NCBI RefSeq assembly: GCF_019320115.1
Contig: NC_089597.1
Location: forward strand, 121,940,951-122,004,950
DNA: 64,000 nt
Direction of reading: 5' to 3'
DNA from: Miscanthus floridulus
Taxonomy: Eukaryota; Streptophyta; Magnoliopsida; Poales; Poaceae
Shown: positions 21,318-31,300 of the stretch, piece by piece
Position numbering within the stretch: position 1 is the stretch's first letter
Layout of the letters: every line of letters starts with the position of its first letter
Notes under the pieces: generated by a model
Told to the model about the DNA's origin: nothing
The model's input: the letters and a program-made list of their open reading frames with translations, nothing else
Database searches by the model: none
Program-made: the position numbers and the translations under genes

Positions 21318-22499
21318 GTGAGCCGAGGTTACAAAGATCCTTCTATCCTATCTGCACGCCGATGCCTCCCCTTTGGCCCTTTGGGTCATTGGTTTCAGTT
21401 AACCCCGATTTCTCGCAAGATTTAGCGATTCCTTCTGTTCTGAACTTCTGGTCACATCAATCTCCAAAGGCAAACAAGCCTCATTCTTGATTTGCCTTTA
21501 ACTTCTCCCATTTTTCTGGTTGGTAGCGCTAGCGCTATGCATATCAAGCATGTGTTGCGGCGAAGTTTATGCCCTTGCATTCCGTACACCGATTGGAATT
21601 AGCAATTGCAGTGAAGTTTGAACCTTCGAAGTTCGAAGATCTTCCTTTGTTTTGCTGAGCCTTTTTGTGCTTGTTTCTGATATTTGACCTGGAGTCCGGT
21701 CTAGTTTCTTAGGGCTGTTCACCAGCTGCATGCCAGGTTTCCTCGACTTGACTTCTGAAGCTGTGAGTGCAGCACCTGAGCAGAGTATGGGCGTGTACAG
21801 CATGCCTCACTGACGGACAGCACAGCATGTACTCACCTCATAAAATGGATTAATTTTCTGGAATGCTCATGGAACCTCGAATCTAGTCTTTTGCAAACCA
21901 CAGTATTTTATTTTCCTTTCTTTCCGTTTTATTTGCGAAAAGAAACAAAACATTTGGTTACTTGGTTAGTAAGTGAGAATTCAACTGCAGCGAAAACATC
22001 AGGAAACTCGTGAATAGTATTTAGAGGTTTCTTCTTTCAGAGAATTGTTTTCTGGATTTTTAGAGTTCTTCCTCCTTTCCTTTTTCTCTCATTGAGCAGC
22101 CGTGTGGAAACTTTACTGTATTTTTCCTGGCCATGTGGCTGTTTGCTCAATTATGCCAAAAATAAATCACCTGTTTGGTTGCCTAGGTGTTTTCATCTAA
22201 ATACTGTACGAATGATCATCTGTTAGTCAAACAGAGGTCAGAACTACTGCTTATCTGAACAATAAGTTACTAAAACATGGAATTAGATCTATATGGGCTA
22301 AGCAAGCTTCTTCTTGTATGTGTATTTATGTGGCATTTGGTATTCACATTCCAAACAATAGGATTTCTTATGTACTTATCTTGTTTTCTATAACAGAGGA
22401 GCTAATGAAATTTGCAGCATTGCAGTGTTCTAATAACTATCGACATCGATTGTCATGTGCAGGCAGGTGATTATCGAGTCCAGAAACCATTTGCAAGCA

Positions 22500-24967
22500 A
22501 TGAACTCTCAGAGTGTTCTTGCGATGGAGCAAATCGCCACTCCCGACAAAACAGGACATGCCTCTGCACCTTCAGTTCATAAGCTGTTCGATGCTAAATT
22601 AGATCACCACAGCTTGATGGATGACACATTGGCATCCACGAGTCAGTCATCAAACATCAAGACTGAGTTGATCCGGTCATCAAGCTTGTCAAGGAGCCTA
22701 TCAGTTAACCTTCAGAAAAGAAGCCCTGAATCTGATCCTGATAGCCCGCAGTCTCATGTCTCACATCCTAAATTTTCAGAACCCATGTTCTCAAATTCTT
22801 CGACATTCTGCACAAGCTTGTTTTCGTCATCTTCGACAAAAACAGAGCCATGCCGTCAAATGGGCACTTTACCTTTCCTGCCTCACCCCCCTAAGTGTGA
22901 GCAGCATGTTTCAGCTGGGCAGTCATCAAGCTCCTCTCTGCTCTTAAGTGGTGATACTGGCAATGGTTTAGATGAAGCTGAACAGTCAGATGATCTGAAA
23001 GACTTCCTCGATCTTTCTGGAGAAGCTTCTGATGGCAGCTTCCGAGAAAACAATGCCTTGGCTTTTGATGAACAGATGGAATTTCAGTTCCTGTCTGAGC
23101 AGCTAGGAATTGCCATCACTGACAATGAGAAGAGTCCTCATTTAGATGTAAGTTAATCCGAGCCCCTTACAGAAACACTGCTCCACTATAATTTGACGGT
23201 AACAGTTTGGGCTTTGCAGCACACCAGATCCTCTGTTCCAGTTTATAGATGTTTTATGGTGATATTCCTCTGACACAGTTGTTTTTAGGACATATATGGC
23301 ACACCACCACAGCTGTCATCACTTCCAGTATCATCTTGCTCCACTCAGAGTATACAGAATCTAGGATCACCAGTTAAGGTCCAGCTTAGCTCATCTCAGT
23401 CATCTTCTAGCTCTGCAACAACTAACAAGTCAAGGTTGAGGTGGACACTTGAGCTTCATGAGCGTTTTTTGGAGGCCGTAAAAAAGCTTGAAGGACCTGA
23501 AAGTAAGTTGGCCATTTTGCTTTATCTCTCACATGTTTTCAGGATTGTCTATATTTGACAGACCATCCTTAATAAATAGTTTGCTTTCATATCTTTACAG
23601 AAGCAACTCCTAAGGGTGTGCTGAAACTAATGAAGGTAGAAGGTCTAACCATTTATCATGTGAAGAGCCATCTGCAGGTACAAGTGTACAATTGTTTCCA
23701 GTGAAAATTAATTCTCCCTTCTATGTTCTCATTATAACTTACATTTTCTCTCCTATACTCTTCATATAGAAGTATCGGCTTGCGAAATATCTTCCTGGGC
23801 CTAAAGAAGGTAAGCTTAAATTACCTATTTACTGTCTCCTTTATAATAGCAGCCTTTTTCTGAAAAGAACGAAAATTCTAAATGCTTACTCTGTGTAGAT
23901 AAGAAGGCTTCTTCGGAGGATAAAAAAGCACAATCAGGAAAGAGCGGCAGTGATTCAAGCAAAAACAAGTGAGTCCTCTGATCACTTAAGTAGGGAAACA
24001 TGCACATAAGCAGCACGACCTTAGAGTTTTACATCCCTTTCCTTAACATGTTTCTTAGGAATTTACAAGTGGCAGAAGCTCTAAGGATGCAAATCGAGGT
24101 TCAGAAACAGCTTCATGAACAATTAGAGGTGGGTATCAGAACATCCAGAGTGCAGGCTATGTTATCACATCTCACAAGTTCTCACATGCTTGATAAATAA
24201 ATTTATCCGAAATCATTCAAGGAATTAGTATGGAGTTTGGTTTCAGTTCTATATGTCCACTTGCGTTCTGTTCATCCTATCCTTTAACTGGCCAACTTAT
24301 ATACAATCAATGAATACCTAAAAGAATTAATTGTATACTATAAATTTTGACCATAAAAATTAGAATTCAATAATCAGAATCGAATATATTGCAGGTACCA
24401 TGTACTTCTGGTTTAGGCACTGGATCCACTAAATTAGCATGCCAATTTTTAGCACTGTCTAGCAACCTTTACCTTTCAAATTCTTGCTAGAAGTTAGCAC
24501 CACCCTTTTGGCCTTTAGCATAGGCTTGTTTAGATCCACTCTTGCTAATTCTTAGTTGCTAACTATTCAGCAAGGTGGATCTAAACAGGGTCTAGTATCC
24601 ACACCCATTATCATGTGGTATCGGAAATAGTCAGGAAACATGTAGTAACAAACACTCAATTATCAAATATTTTCAGCACTGATGATTTGAATTTCACAAC
24701 CAGGTACAAAGGCAGTTGCAGCTACGGATAGAGGAACATGCAAGATACTTGCAGAAAATACTGGAAGAGCAACAGAAGGCCGGCAATGTGTCACTAAAAG
24801 TTCCAACTAAGCCACAAGCGACAGTGTCACCTGAATCGACATCAGATGAGAGAAGCGAATCTGAGGTAGGCACCATTTCTCCGCAGCCATCCAAGAACAA
24901 AAAACCCGTTTGTAGACACAGAATGCAAATCGCCGGCAAGGATCAAGAGGACAAAGGTTCAGGTTGA
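22500..24967 (+). CDS. MYB-CC (PHR1-like) transcription factor, seven coding exons
   Basis: Coding exons: 22500-23147, 23289-23502, 23601-23677, 23770-23809, 23899-23968, 24059-24128 and 24704-24967. All introns are GT-AG and phases agree; the product is 460 residues. I chose ATG 22500 ([11 protein letters not shown]) because the in-frame ATG at 22455 lies before the intron acceptor. The N-terminal 240 residues are Ser-rich and acidic. The GARP/MYB domain runs from [18 protein letters not shown] to [15 protein letters not shown]. The coiled-coil follows ([21 protein letters not shown], then [19 protein letters not shown]). Family members bind the P1BS element in phosphate-starvation genes as dimers and are held by SPX proteins with inositol pyrophosphate. 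The K, H and R of the KHR sensing motif are present in [12 protein letters not shown]. The C-terminus is basic. No break is seen; which PHR/PHL orthologue it is needs a tree. Confidence 0.93.
24525..24597. mobile_element. Short hairpin MITE in the last intron of the MYB-CC gene
   Basis: TTGTTTAGATCCAC and GTGGATCTAAACAGG form an inverted pair around a short AT-rich core that also pairs (TTGCTAA/TTAGTTGC). It lies inside the 575-bp intron between exons 24059-24128 and 24704-24967, away from splice sites. Confidence 0.6.
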
Positions 24968-25247
24968 TCTTGAGAACGAGGCCCCATGTTCATAGCTGTG
25001 CCAGACATTTGCACCTCCCGTTTTACTTCAGGAGCTATTTGCTATTGTTTGTAACCTGAACAACCATAGTATCTCTAGTTATCTGTTGATATCTTGGCAT
25101 GAAATGGACTTCAGATCTTAGCCGTTGTGTTATATAGTTTGACTTTGGAATGAAAAATGGAAGTTAGGGCTTATGTTTGAAATTTTTTCCCCCGACATAG
25201 GACACTTAGGTTTGGGTTGCTATGGATTTTTTCTTCTTCAAATCCAT

Positions 25248-25420
25248 TGGCTTCCTCGGTGTTACCTACGTCAATCGTAGAGTACAATGTACTTCTGGTT
25301 TAGGCACTGTTCGAAGACATTGGCTTCCTCAATCGTAGAGTACCATATACTTCTGGTTTATGGCACTGTTTGAAGTACATGGTTTAGGACACTGTTGGTT
25401 TAGGCATTGTTTGAAGTTAA
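25248..25420. repeat. Imperfect tandem repeats downstream of the MYB-CC gene
   Basis: TTGGCTTCCTC, CAATCGTAGAGTACMATRTACTTCTGG (written in parts) and TTTAGGCACTGTT recur two to four times. This may be the end of the transcript or just beyond it. Confidence 0.6.
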
Positions 25421-27579
25421 AGAATGTATGGCTTCCCTCTTGCCAGATGCCAGGTGAGTAAAGATCTTCATCCTTCCCAGAGGGATCAGTTACGAAATTA
25501 TTGGCTAATTGAATAGATGATCGTTGTTCAGCAAAGCGGAAAAGAATGAGTGCACGGCACAATCCCCGCAGCATTGGCATCATATAAAGCAGTTTTCATC
25601 TTTATAAATGCCATCATAAGCCAATGATTAGAGCTGAACTTAACAAAGAAAAACTTTGCACAAGAGAAGGTAGTACATTGATATTCCAAAGGATAAGTGG
25701 TTCTCTTCATTCCTGTACAGGTAAGGTATATGTACAATCTAAAATTATAAGGTCCTTACTTTACAAGGTCATGCAATATACAGTTAGATACGCTAGTATC
25801 ATAAGCCTGATGTATCCTCAAGCAGGAAGCTCCCATCAAATGCTGATATATATTCTCTTCTAGAAAACCGCCATCATCAGTAGCATTGCATTCTAACTAG
25901 AACTAGGGAATTTACATACGACAGTGTGCAACTGGTACTTATTACAAAGTGCTGACTCTTTTCTCTTAAGATGTCCCTTCTGATTTGCTGTTCCTGTTAG
26001 TAGACAACAAAAAACAGGTTAGTGATTTGTGACCATGTGTACAAGTGAAAGAGTACGGTCAGTTTTCTGCTTCTTCATGATCTATCTGCCTGAAACTAAA
26101 ACAATTTGTAGTTGCAAACATAGTGTAACTTTTGCGGTAAGCACACTATGATTGAAACATTGGGGTAATATCTGAAAACGGAAGCAACACCCTAAAAGTC
26201 TAAATAGCAAAGGTTTTTGAGCACCCAAAATACATTACTGTTACTGTTAGCCATCTTGACAGAACTCATGATACAATTTGCTAGTAAGCGTGGTATATTG
26301 TAAAGTTATAGGATGGATTAAAAAACAAGCTCAGCTCTCTGAGTAATCAAAAAGGTTCTAGTCTTCTAGAAAGCATCAAACCATTCGTGGCCAAGTTGGA
26401 AACACTGCTCAACCACTGCTGTATGATGTAGGTAGTAAATGGAGCCACAGCAAACTTAAACAGCTATTGTAACCTACAACTACAAGCAACGGATACAGTA
26501 CCATCTAACAATGTTCTTTCGTCCTTAGGTTCTATGTACTTGCTGATCACTGAAAGGAAGGAATGACATTAAGGAGCAATGGAAATGTATGATGAACTAA
26601 AGGGTGGCACCTACTTTCTTGCAGTAATATTAGTAGTGGCATTGCAGGCCAAGATAAAATATGAAAACTTCAAGGTTTAAGGAGACAGCAAGATAAATCA
26701 AATTATATGAGTTTATAGATAGTCATGTTTCCAGAATACATGCTCACGATGTACAATATACAAAGTGCAATTACTAGTGGTTTAAATAAGAAAGGATACA
26801 TAAGCTATTTCAACAACAACTCGTTTTTTACTAGATAAACCACATTGAATCCTGCTACAGATATTGGCTTTATTTTTCTTCCATCCCTATCCAAGTATCC
26901 AGTTCCCAACTATGCCTAAGTAATTCAATAGCAAAATACAGTTTCTGAGAATAGGACTGCTAGTATTCGCAATACAAGGTGAAAAAAAAACCTGTCATGA
27001 GGAACAAACATGGACATAGTTAGCTCCAGTATAGCTTTTAAGTACCAGTATATCGATTTGTATGAACTAAAGTTTGAAATGTCTAAGTTTTTCTTTGAAT
27101 TGCAACAAACAGCTTTACTTTAGCACCAATAGTAGGCATGACAAGAAATGTAGGAATTTGAGATAGGCATCCAGAGGGACAAAAATGCAGGTGATGATGC
27201 CTTCAGGTGTTTTAGGCATTGTACCAAACTGCAGATGAAGTTGAATCAAGTTTGAAAAGCTGAAATAGATAGCTTAAGCAACTTTCCCTGCTTCGATTTA
27301 ACTATAATTGCAACCACGCCCACATGAAGAGCTGCAGCATCAACATGATAGTGGGTGGGCATGCGGTATGCAGACACAATCCTAATCTACAACCTACTGC
27401 AATCGAATTGAACAAAAGATTCATTTCAGGTTTGGTTCAGGAATACGATGGTAAGCATTCAATCCTGGATCGAATTGAACAACAGCTGGCCAGTCAGTTT
27501 CCACATAAATCAGCACCTAAACATTCGGATGAGCAAAAGGAGGTCGCAAGTGTTGTTTGGTCGTGCGGAGGTAAAGCTT
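25421..27579. other. No gene seen; may include 3'UTR of the small minus-strand gene
   Basis: AT-rich single-copy-looking sequence of 2.2 kb between two host genes. No coding exon is recognisable on either strand. The stretch nearest 27580 would be transcribed as the 3'UTR of the 84-residue protein gene. Confidence 0.4.
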
Positions 27580-27919
27580 TCACCTTTGGGCGGCCTCGGC
27601 CTGGTTCTGGTAGAACTTGGCGACGCGGCCGCGGTTGGCTGGCTTGGGTTTAGAGGGCTTCTTCGGTCGCAGGCCGGCGATCTCCTGCACCAGCGGCACG
27701 TGCACCAGCACCGTCGTCCACGCCACGTACCAGCCTGGGGAAACGAACGAAGTGGATCAGGGAACCCGCGCACGCAACTAGGTAACCGAGGGAGGGAGGG
27801 ATGGGGAGGGGTGCCGTACCGAGGAGGATGAGAGTGAAGACGAAGGCAATGGCGAGGACGGGGCGGATGAGAAAGACGACGGCGACCTCCGACGCAGCCG
27901 CCAGGCCGCTGCTCGCCAT
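27580..27919 (-). CDS. Small membrane protein of 84 residues, two exons
   Basis: Minus-strand exon 1 is 27919-27820 and exon 2 is 27734-27580, joined by an 85-bp intron (donor GTACGG, acceptor CCCCAG) with matching phase. The product begins MASSGLAAASEVAVVFLIRP and continues VLAIAFVFTLILLGWYVAWT. The first half is thus one long hydrophobic segment (about residues 10-42, possibly one long or two short membrane spans). The second half is basic (GLRPKKPSKPKPANRGR) and ends KFYQNQAEAAQR. I do not recognise a named family, though the composition and clean splicing argue for a real conserved plant gene. Upstream of the ATG is GC-rich, as expected for a grass promoter. Confidence 0.75.
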
Positions 27920-28223
27920 GGCGCCGGCGGCAGCTCAGTTCCGGCCTTGCAACGAGGGGATCCGCGAGCGAGGCTGTTGAGCCTAGGGCAAGCGGGGCCC
28001 TGGAACTCGTTGGCGCAAGTAGCCTGTTGCACTGCCGTTCCGTTTTGACTTCGACTTTGCTGCCAATGCCGGAGGCTGCTGATATATACGGAGTATATGC
28101 TTTGTGTGTGTGTAAAATCATTTTGTATGACCGAACGTGAGTCAATCACCAGAAACCAGGACATTCCCAACACAACTCTGCTCAAACGTTCATCACTAGA
28201 TGCCGGCTGGCTGATAAATATCC

Positions 28224-28342
28224 GGCCTGTTCGTTGGTCGGTTTCTGGGCTGATAAGGTCGACTGGTGCTGGTTTGTTGTAAGAGGAAAAATACTGTTGG
28301 TTGGCTGATAAGCCCTGGCTGAAACCAACCTGCGAACAGGCT
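28224..28342. mobile_element. Short MITE (GGCCTGTTCG ends)
   Basis: It starts GGCCTGTTCGTTGG and ends CCTGCGAACAGGCT. GGCTGATAAG and its complement recur inside. It is related in its ends to the element at 17156-17281. Confidence 0.7.
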
Positions 28343-28597
28343 AATAGATTACGAATTTGCGATCCAAGCCAGCGTTACCAGTGGGACATTGGGACGGTAT
28401 TGGTATACTGGTCTAATTTTCAACTGAATTTGTGGTCGCTGTTTAAATAAAGCACGGTTACATGTACAAGTACCCCTTCTATATTGATGTTTTTTTTGTG
28501 TGGAAGATGCACGGGCAAGATAACGAAGTAAACACAATGTCCTCGTATATATATAAAAATTCAGAATATAACGAGTCAGGTATTCCCGTATGTCAAA

Positions 28598-29762
28598 GGG
28601 AAAATTGGTTCGGTAGCACTGAAAGAACTCCGTTTTCGTAAAATACCATCGAAAGATACCCGTCACTTAAAATACCACTGAAAGGATATCCCGTTAACTA
28701 GATGTAGCATTCCGTCACATTTGGAGATCACACCGTGATTGCTCCGTCCTCCTTTCATCCCATACTGAGCTCAGGACGACGCCGACGAGGCCGCGACGCT
28801 GGAGCTCGCCTCGGGCTTCCTCCCGCCCTCCTCCTCGTCCCGCGCCACGCTGGGCTCCTGCCGCTGCAGGTCCTTGCACACGACCACGCCCGATGGCGCG
28901 TGCGCCGTGTCCACGGCCGCGATGTTGTAGCACAGCCCGGGGTTGTCCCACGACGCGAACCGCCGGCCCATCCGCTGGTAGAACCCGGCCGAGAACTGCA
29001 GCGCCCCCGTCAGGTTGTTGCCGTTGAGGTACAGCGCGCCGATGCTGGGCAGCTGGGCGAGCTGGGGCGGCACGGCGCCTGTCAGGCGGTTGTGGTCCAG
29101 TGCCAGGAACCGGAGCCCCGTCAGCGCCGCCATGGACGCCGGTATGGCTCCCACGAGGCCGACGTTGGACAGGTCCAGAGTGGCCAGGTTCGCCGCCAGC
29201 GTCTCCCACCCGGACTGCGGCAGCGCGCCGCCCAGCTGCGGGTTGTTCGACAGCAGCAGGTCTTGCAGCGATGCCATGCCCTGCACGAACTGGGGCAGCC
29301 CACCGGTCAGGCTGTTGTTCCGGAGGTCCAGCAGTGTGAGGCTCTTCAGCCCCGCGAGCTCCGGCGGGATGCTGCCCTGCAACAGGTTGTTGCTCAGGTC
29401 CATCTTCAGGAGCCCCGTGAGGCCACCTAGCGACGAAGGCAGAGAGCCGGTTAGAGAGTTCTTGCTCAGGTCCACGATCAACAGCTTGTCGTAATTACCG
29501 AGTATCGCCGGTTAGCGCGGGACGGGGAGGAGGGCGGGAGGAAGCCCGAGGCGAGCTCCAGCATCGTGGCCTAGTCGGCGTCGTCCTAAGCTCAGTATGG
29601 GATGAAAGGAGGACGGAGCGATCACGATGTGATCTCCAAATATGACGGAATGCTAGATCTAGTTAACGGGATATCCTTTCAGTGGTATTTTAAGTGACGG
29701 ATATCTTTCGATGGTATTTTACAGAAACGGAGTTCTTTCAGTGCTAGAGAACCAATTTTCCC
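28598..29762. mobile_element. Pack-MULE carrying an LRR gene fragment
   Basis: The left arm (28598-28844) and right arm (29515-29762) are inverted repeats of about 247 bp, both starting GGGAAAATTGGTTC when read inward, with a few mismatches. A perfect 9-bp target duplication TATGTCAAA flanks the element (28589-28597 and 29763-29771). Long terminal inverted repeats plus a 9-bp duplication are the mark of Mutator-like elements. Instead of a transposase the interior carries part of a cellular LRR gene, which defines a Pack-MULE. The arms include gene-like sequence as well. Confidence 0.93.
28771..29481 (-). CDS. Captured LRR protein fragment, PII-2-like
   Basis: An uninterrupted 236-codon frame encodes five or six leucine-rich repeats of the plant type (LDLSKNSLTGSLPSSLGGLT, and LDLRNNSLTGGLP, LALDHNRLTGAVPPQLAQLP). 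A capping motif FASWDNPGLCYN follows, then a polar Glu/Ser-rich tail. The cap and tail resemble PIIN2/PII-2-like LRR proteins. No signal peptide is present: the N-terminus is missing and the ATG at 29481 falls inside a repeat (reading VDLSKN after MI). The last 25 codons lie in the left inverted repeat of the Pack-MULE, so the C-terminus is partly transposon-arm sequence. It may be transcribed, but whether a protein is made is unknown. Confidence 0.75.
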   Translation of the reverse strand: MIVDLSKNSLTGSLPSSLGGLTGLLKMDLSNNLLQGSIPPELAGLKSLTLLDLRNNSLTGGLPQFVQGMASLQDLLLSNNPQLGGALPQSGWETLAANLATLDLSNVGLVGAIPASMAALTGLRFLALDHNRLTGAVPPQLAQLPSIGALYLNGNNLTGALQFSAGFYQRMGRRFASWDNPGLCYNIAAVDTAHAPSGVVVCKDLQRQEPSVARDEEEGGRKPEASSSVAASSASS

Positions 29763-29771
29763 TATGTCAAA

Positions 29772-31023
29772 AGCTAACCGCTAATATGGTAGTGTGATCA
29801 GGATTCACACAAAATTGCCATCGAATTCTGATTGGCATATTGTCTAGCCAGATTTTAATTTCTTCTACACTTTATTTTGTCAGAACTTTCAGAAAACCAT
29901 ATGCCAGTTTAGAAGTTAGCAAATACCTCCCTATTTAAAAGAAGATCGTTTGTCATGATCATATTACATCATCTTAGGCTCCCCGTCCCAGCTTGTCTCA
30001 CATCTCGCGTCCAGGCAGCCATTGGCTAGGTTTCATCTGTGCAAGGCATGACCGTATGGTTTGCATGTGCCCACAACACCAGGAAGCAAGGAGTGATTGT
30101 TTGGTTGCAAGATGTTCGAGCACTAGTATGCCTGGGAGATCCATGAACGGACGTCGGCAAGCATGCGTCGCGTCCCACGGGAGCCAGCCCACAAGGAAAC
30201 AAGATTCATTTTCGTTTCTCTAGAGCTAGACCAGCGGGGGAGATTTGCACGAGCAGGATCTAGCCCAAGTCATGGTGCAAACATCCAAACAATTTGTAAC
30301 TGCATCCCAACAACCTAGGCCAAACACATGTGAGCATCCAATCAGGCCCTTAATGAGTAGGAACAACACAGAAGGATGGCAAACCCAACTATCGCATGTA
30401 TCCGTGCTCTCTCATGATCATGTACATGTTCTCGACATGGTTTCGGTTTGTCTCCACGTTTCCTTTTTGGTAGGTTTCTGTGACACCATTGTCACTAGTA
30501 ACTTCAGCCCCCACAAGTTTTTAAGTTGGTAGTCGGCCAATGAAGAGAATGTTTTATGTCAACCAGCATAGCTTCCAAATGTACTACCAAAGGCATAGGC
30601 AATAGTGACACTAAGTTTTGGGTCAAGCAAATGCCAGCTAGATCCAGTAATAAATATTGTTAATAAATATTGTGTAGCAACCTATATTAAAATCCATGTA
30701 GGGTTTAACACTCACACAAAATAGACTTTGGGTCTTATTAAAACCCACCATGGACCCTATCTGAAAGCTTGAAGCACAATTGTTGCAGCTCCTAGCTGCC
30801 CTCGTTGTCGCTTGCTCAGCCATCAGACTCTTTTCTATCTCTAGGGCTTCAGTTGTACCACTCGCATGTTGTCCCATAGTGAGATGAAGTTCGTGATCTC
30901 CAGATCCACAAACGGGGGCACATAGAAGCTGATGTCTGTGAGGCATTAGCGGAGGTGGAGTTTGAGAAGAGAAGGGAGGTAGCGCTAGAGTGGGCAAGAA
31001 CATGGAGCCAAGAAGCTCCTCAA
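29772..31023. other. No gene seen
   Basis: 1.25 kb without recognisable coding or element structure. Scattered short frames have no domain. Confidence 0.4.
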
Positions 31024-31158
31024 GGGCCTATTCGTTTAATCCCAAATCAATGGGATTCGATAGGATTGTGGGGGATTAAATCATCTACAAGTCAAAATCA
31101 TCCTCAACCCCCTTCAATCCCCTCCAATTTCTTTGATTTGGATCAAACGAACAATACC
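31024..31158. mobile_element. Short MITE (GGGCCTATTCGTTT ends)
   Basis: The left end GGGCCTATTCGTTTAATCCC pairs with the right end TTTGGATCAAACGAACAA. Internal AATCCCC/GGGGATT motifs also pair. Length is about 135 bp. Confidence 0.65.
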
Positions 31159-31300
31159 TAATGGGGAGAATAGGTTGGTGGAGCTCGGTCATATGGATGT
31201 GGTGGATGAGGCTATGGATGTGTCATGTTTTCGATGTTGGCTAGGTAGAGCTATGCTCAAATGTCACGGAGTAGGCGGTGGAGTTGGCCAACACCGTATG

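Noticed and set aside
22455..22499. Upstream in-frame ATG of the MYB-CC gene (MCRQVII)
   Set aside because: The acceptor TGTGCAG lies just after this ATG, so it is intronic. The family start resembles MNSQSV at 22500.
27324..28185. Longer frames overlapping the small membrane protein gene
   Set aside because: They read across its intron or on the opposite strand and have no conservation signal. The spliced 84-residue model is cleaner.
28735..29494. Plus-strand frames across the Pack-MULE
   Set aside because: They are antisense shadows of the LRR frame.
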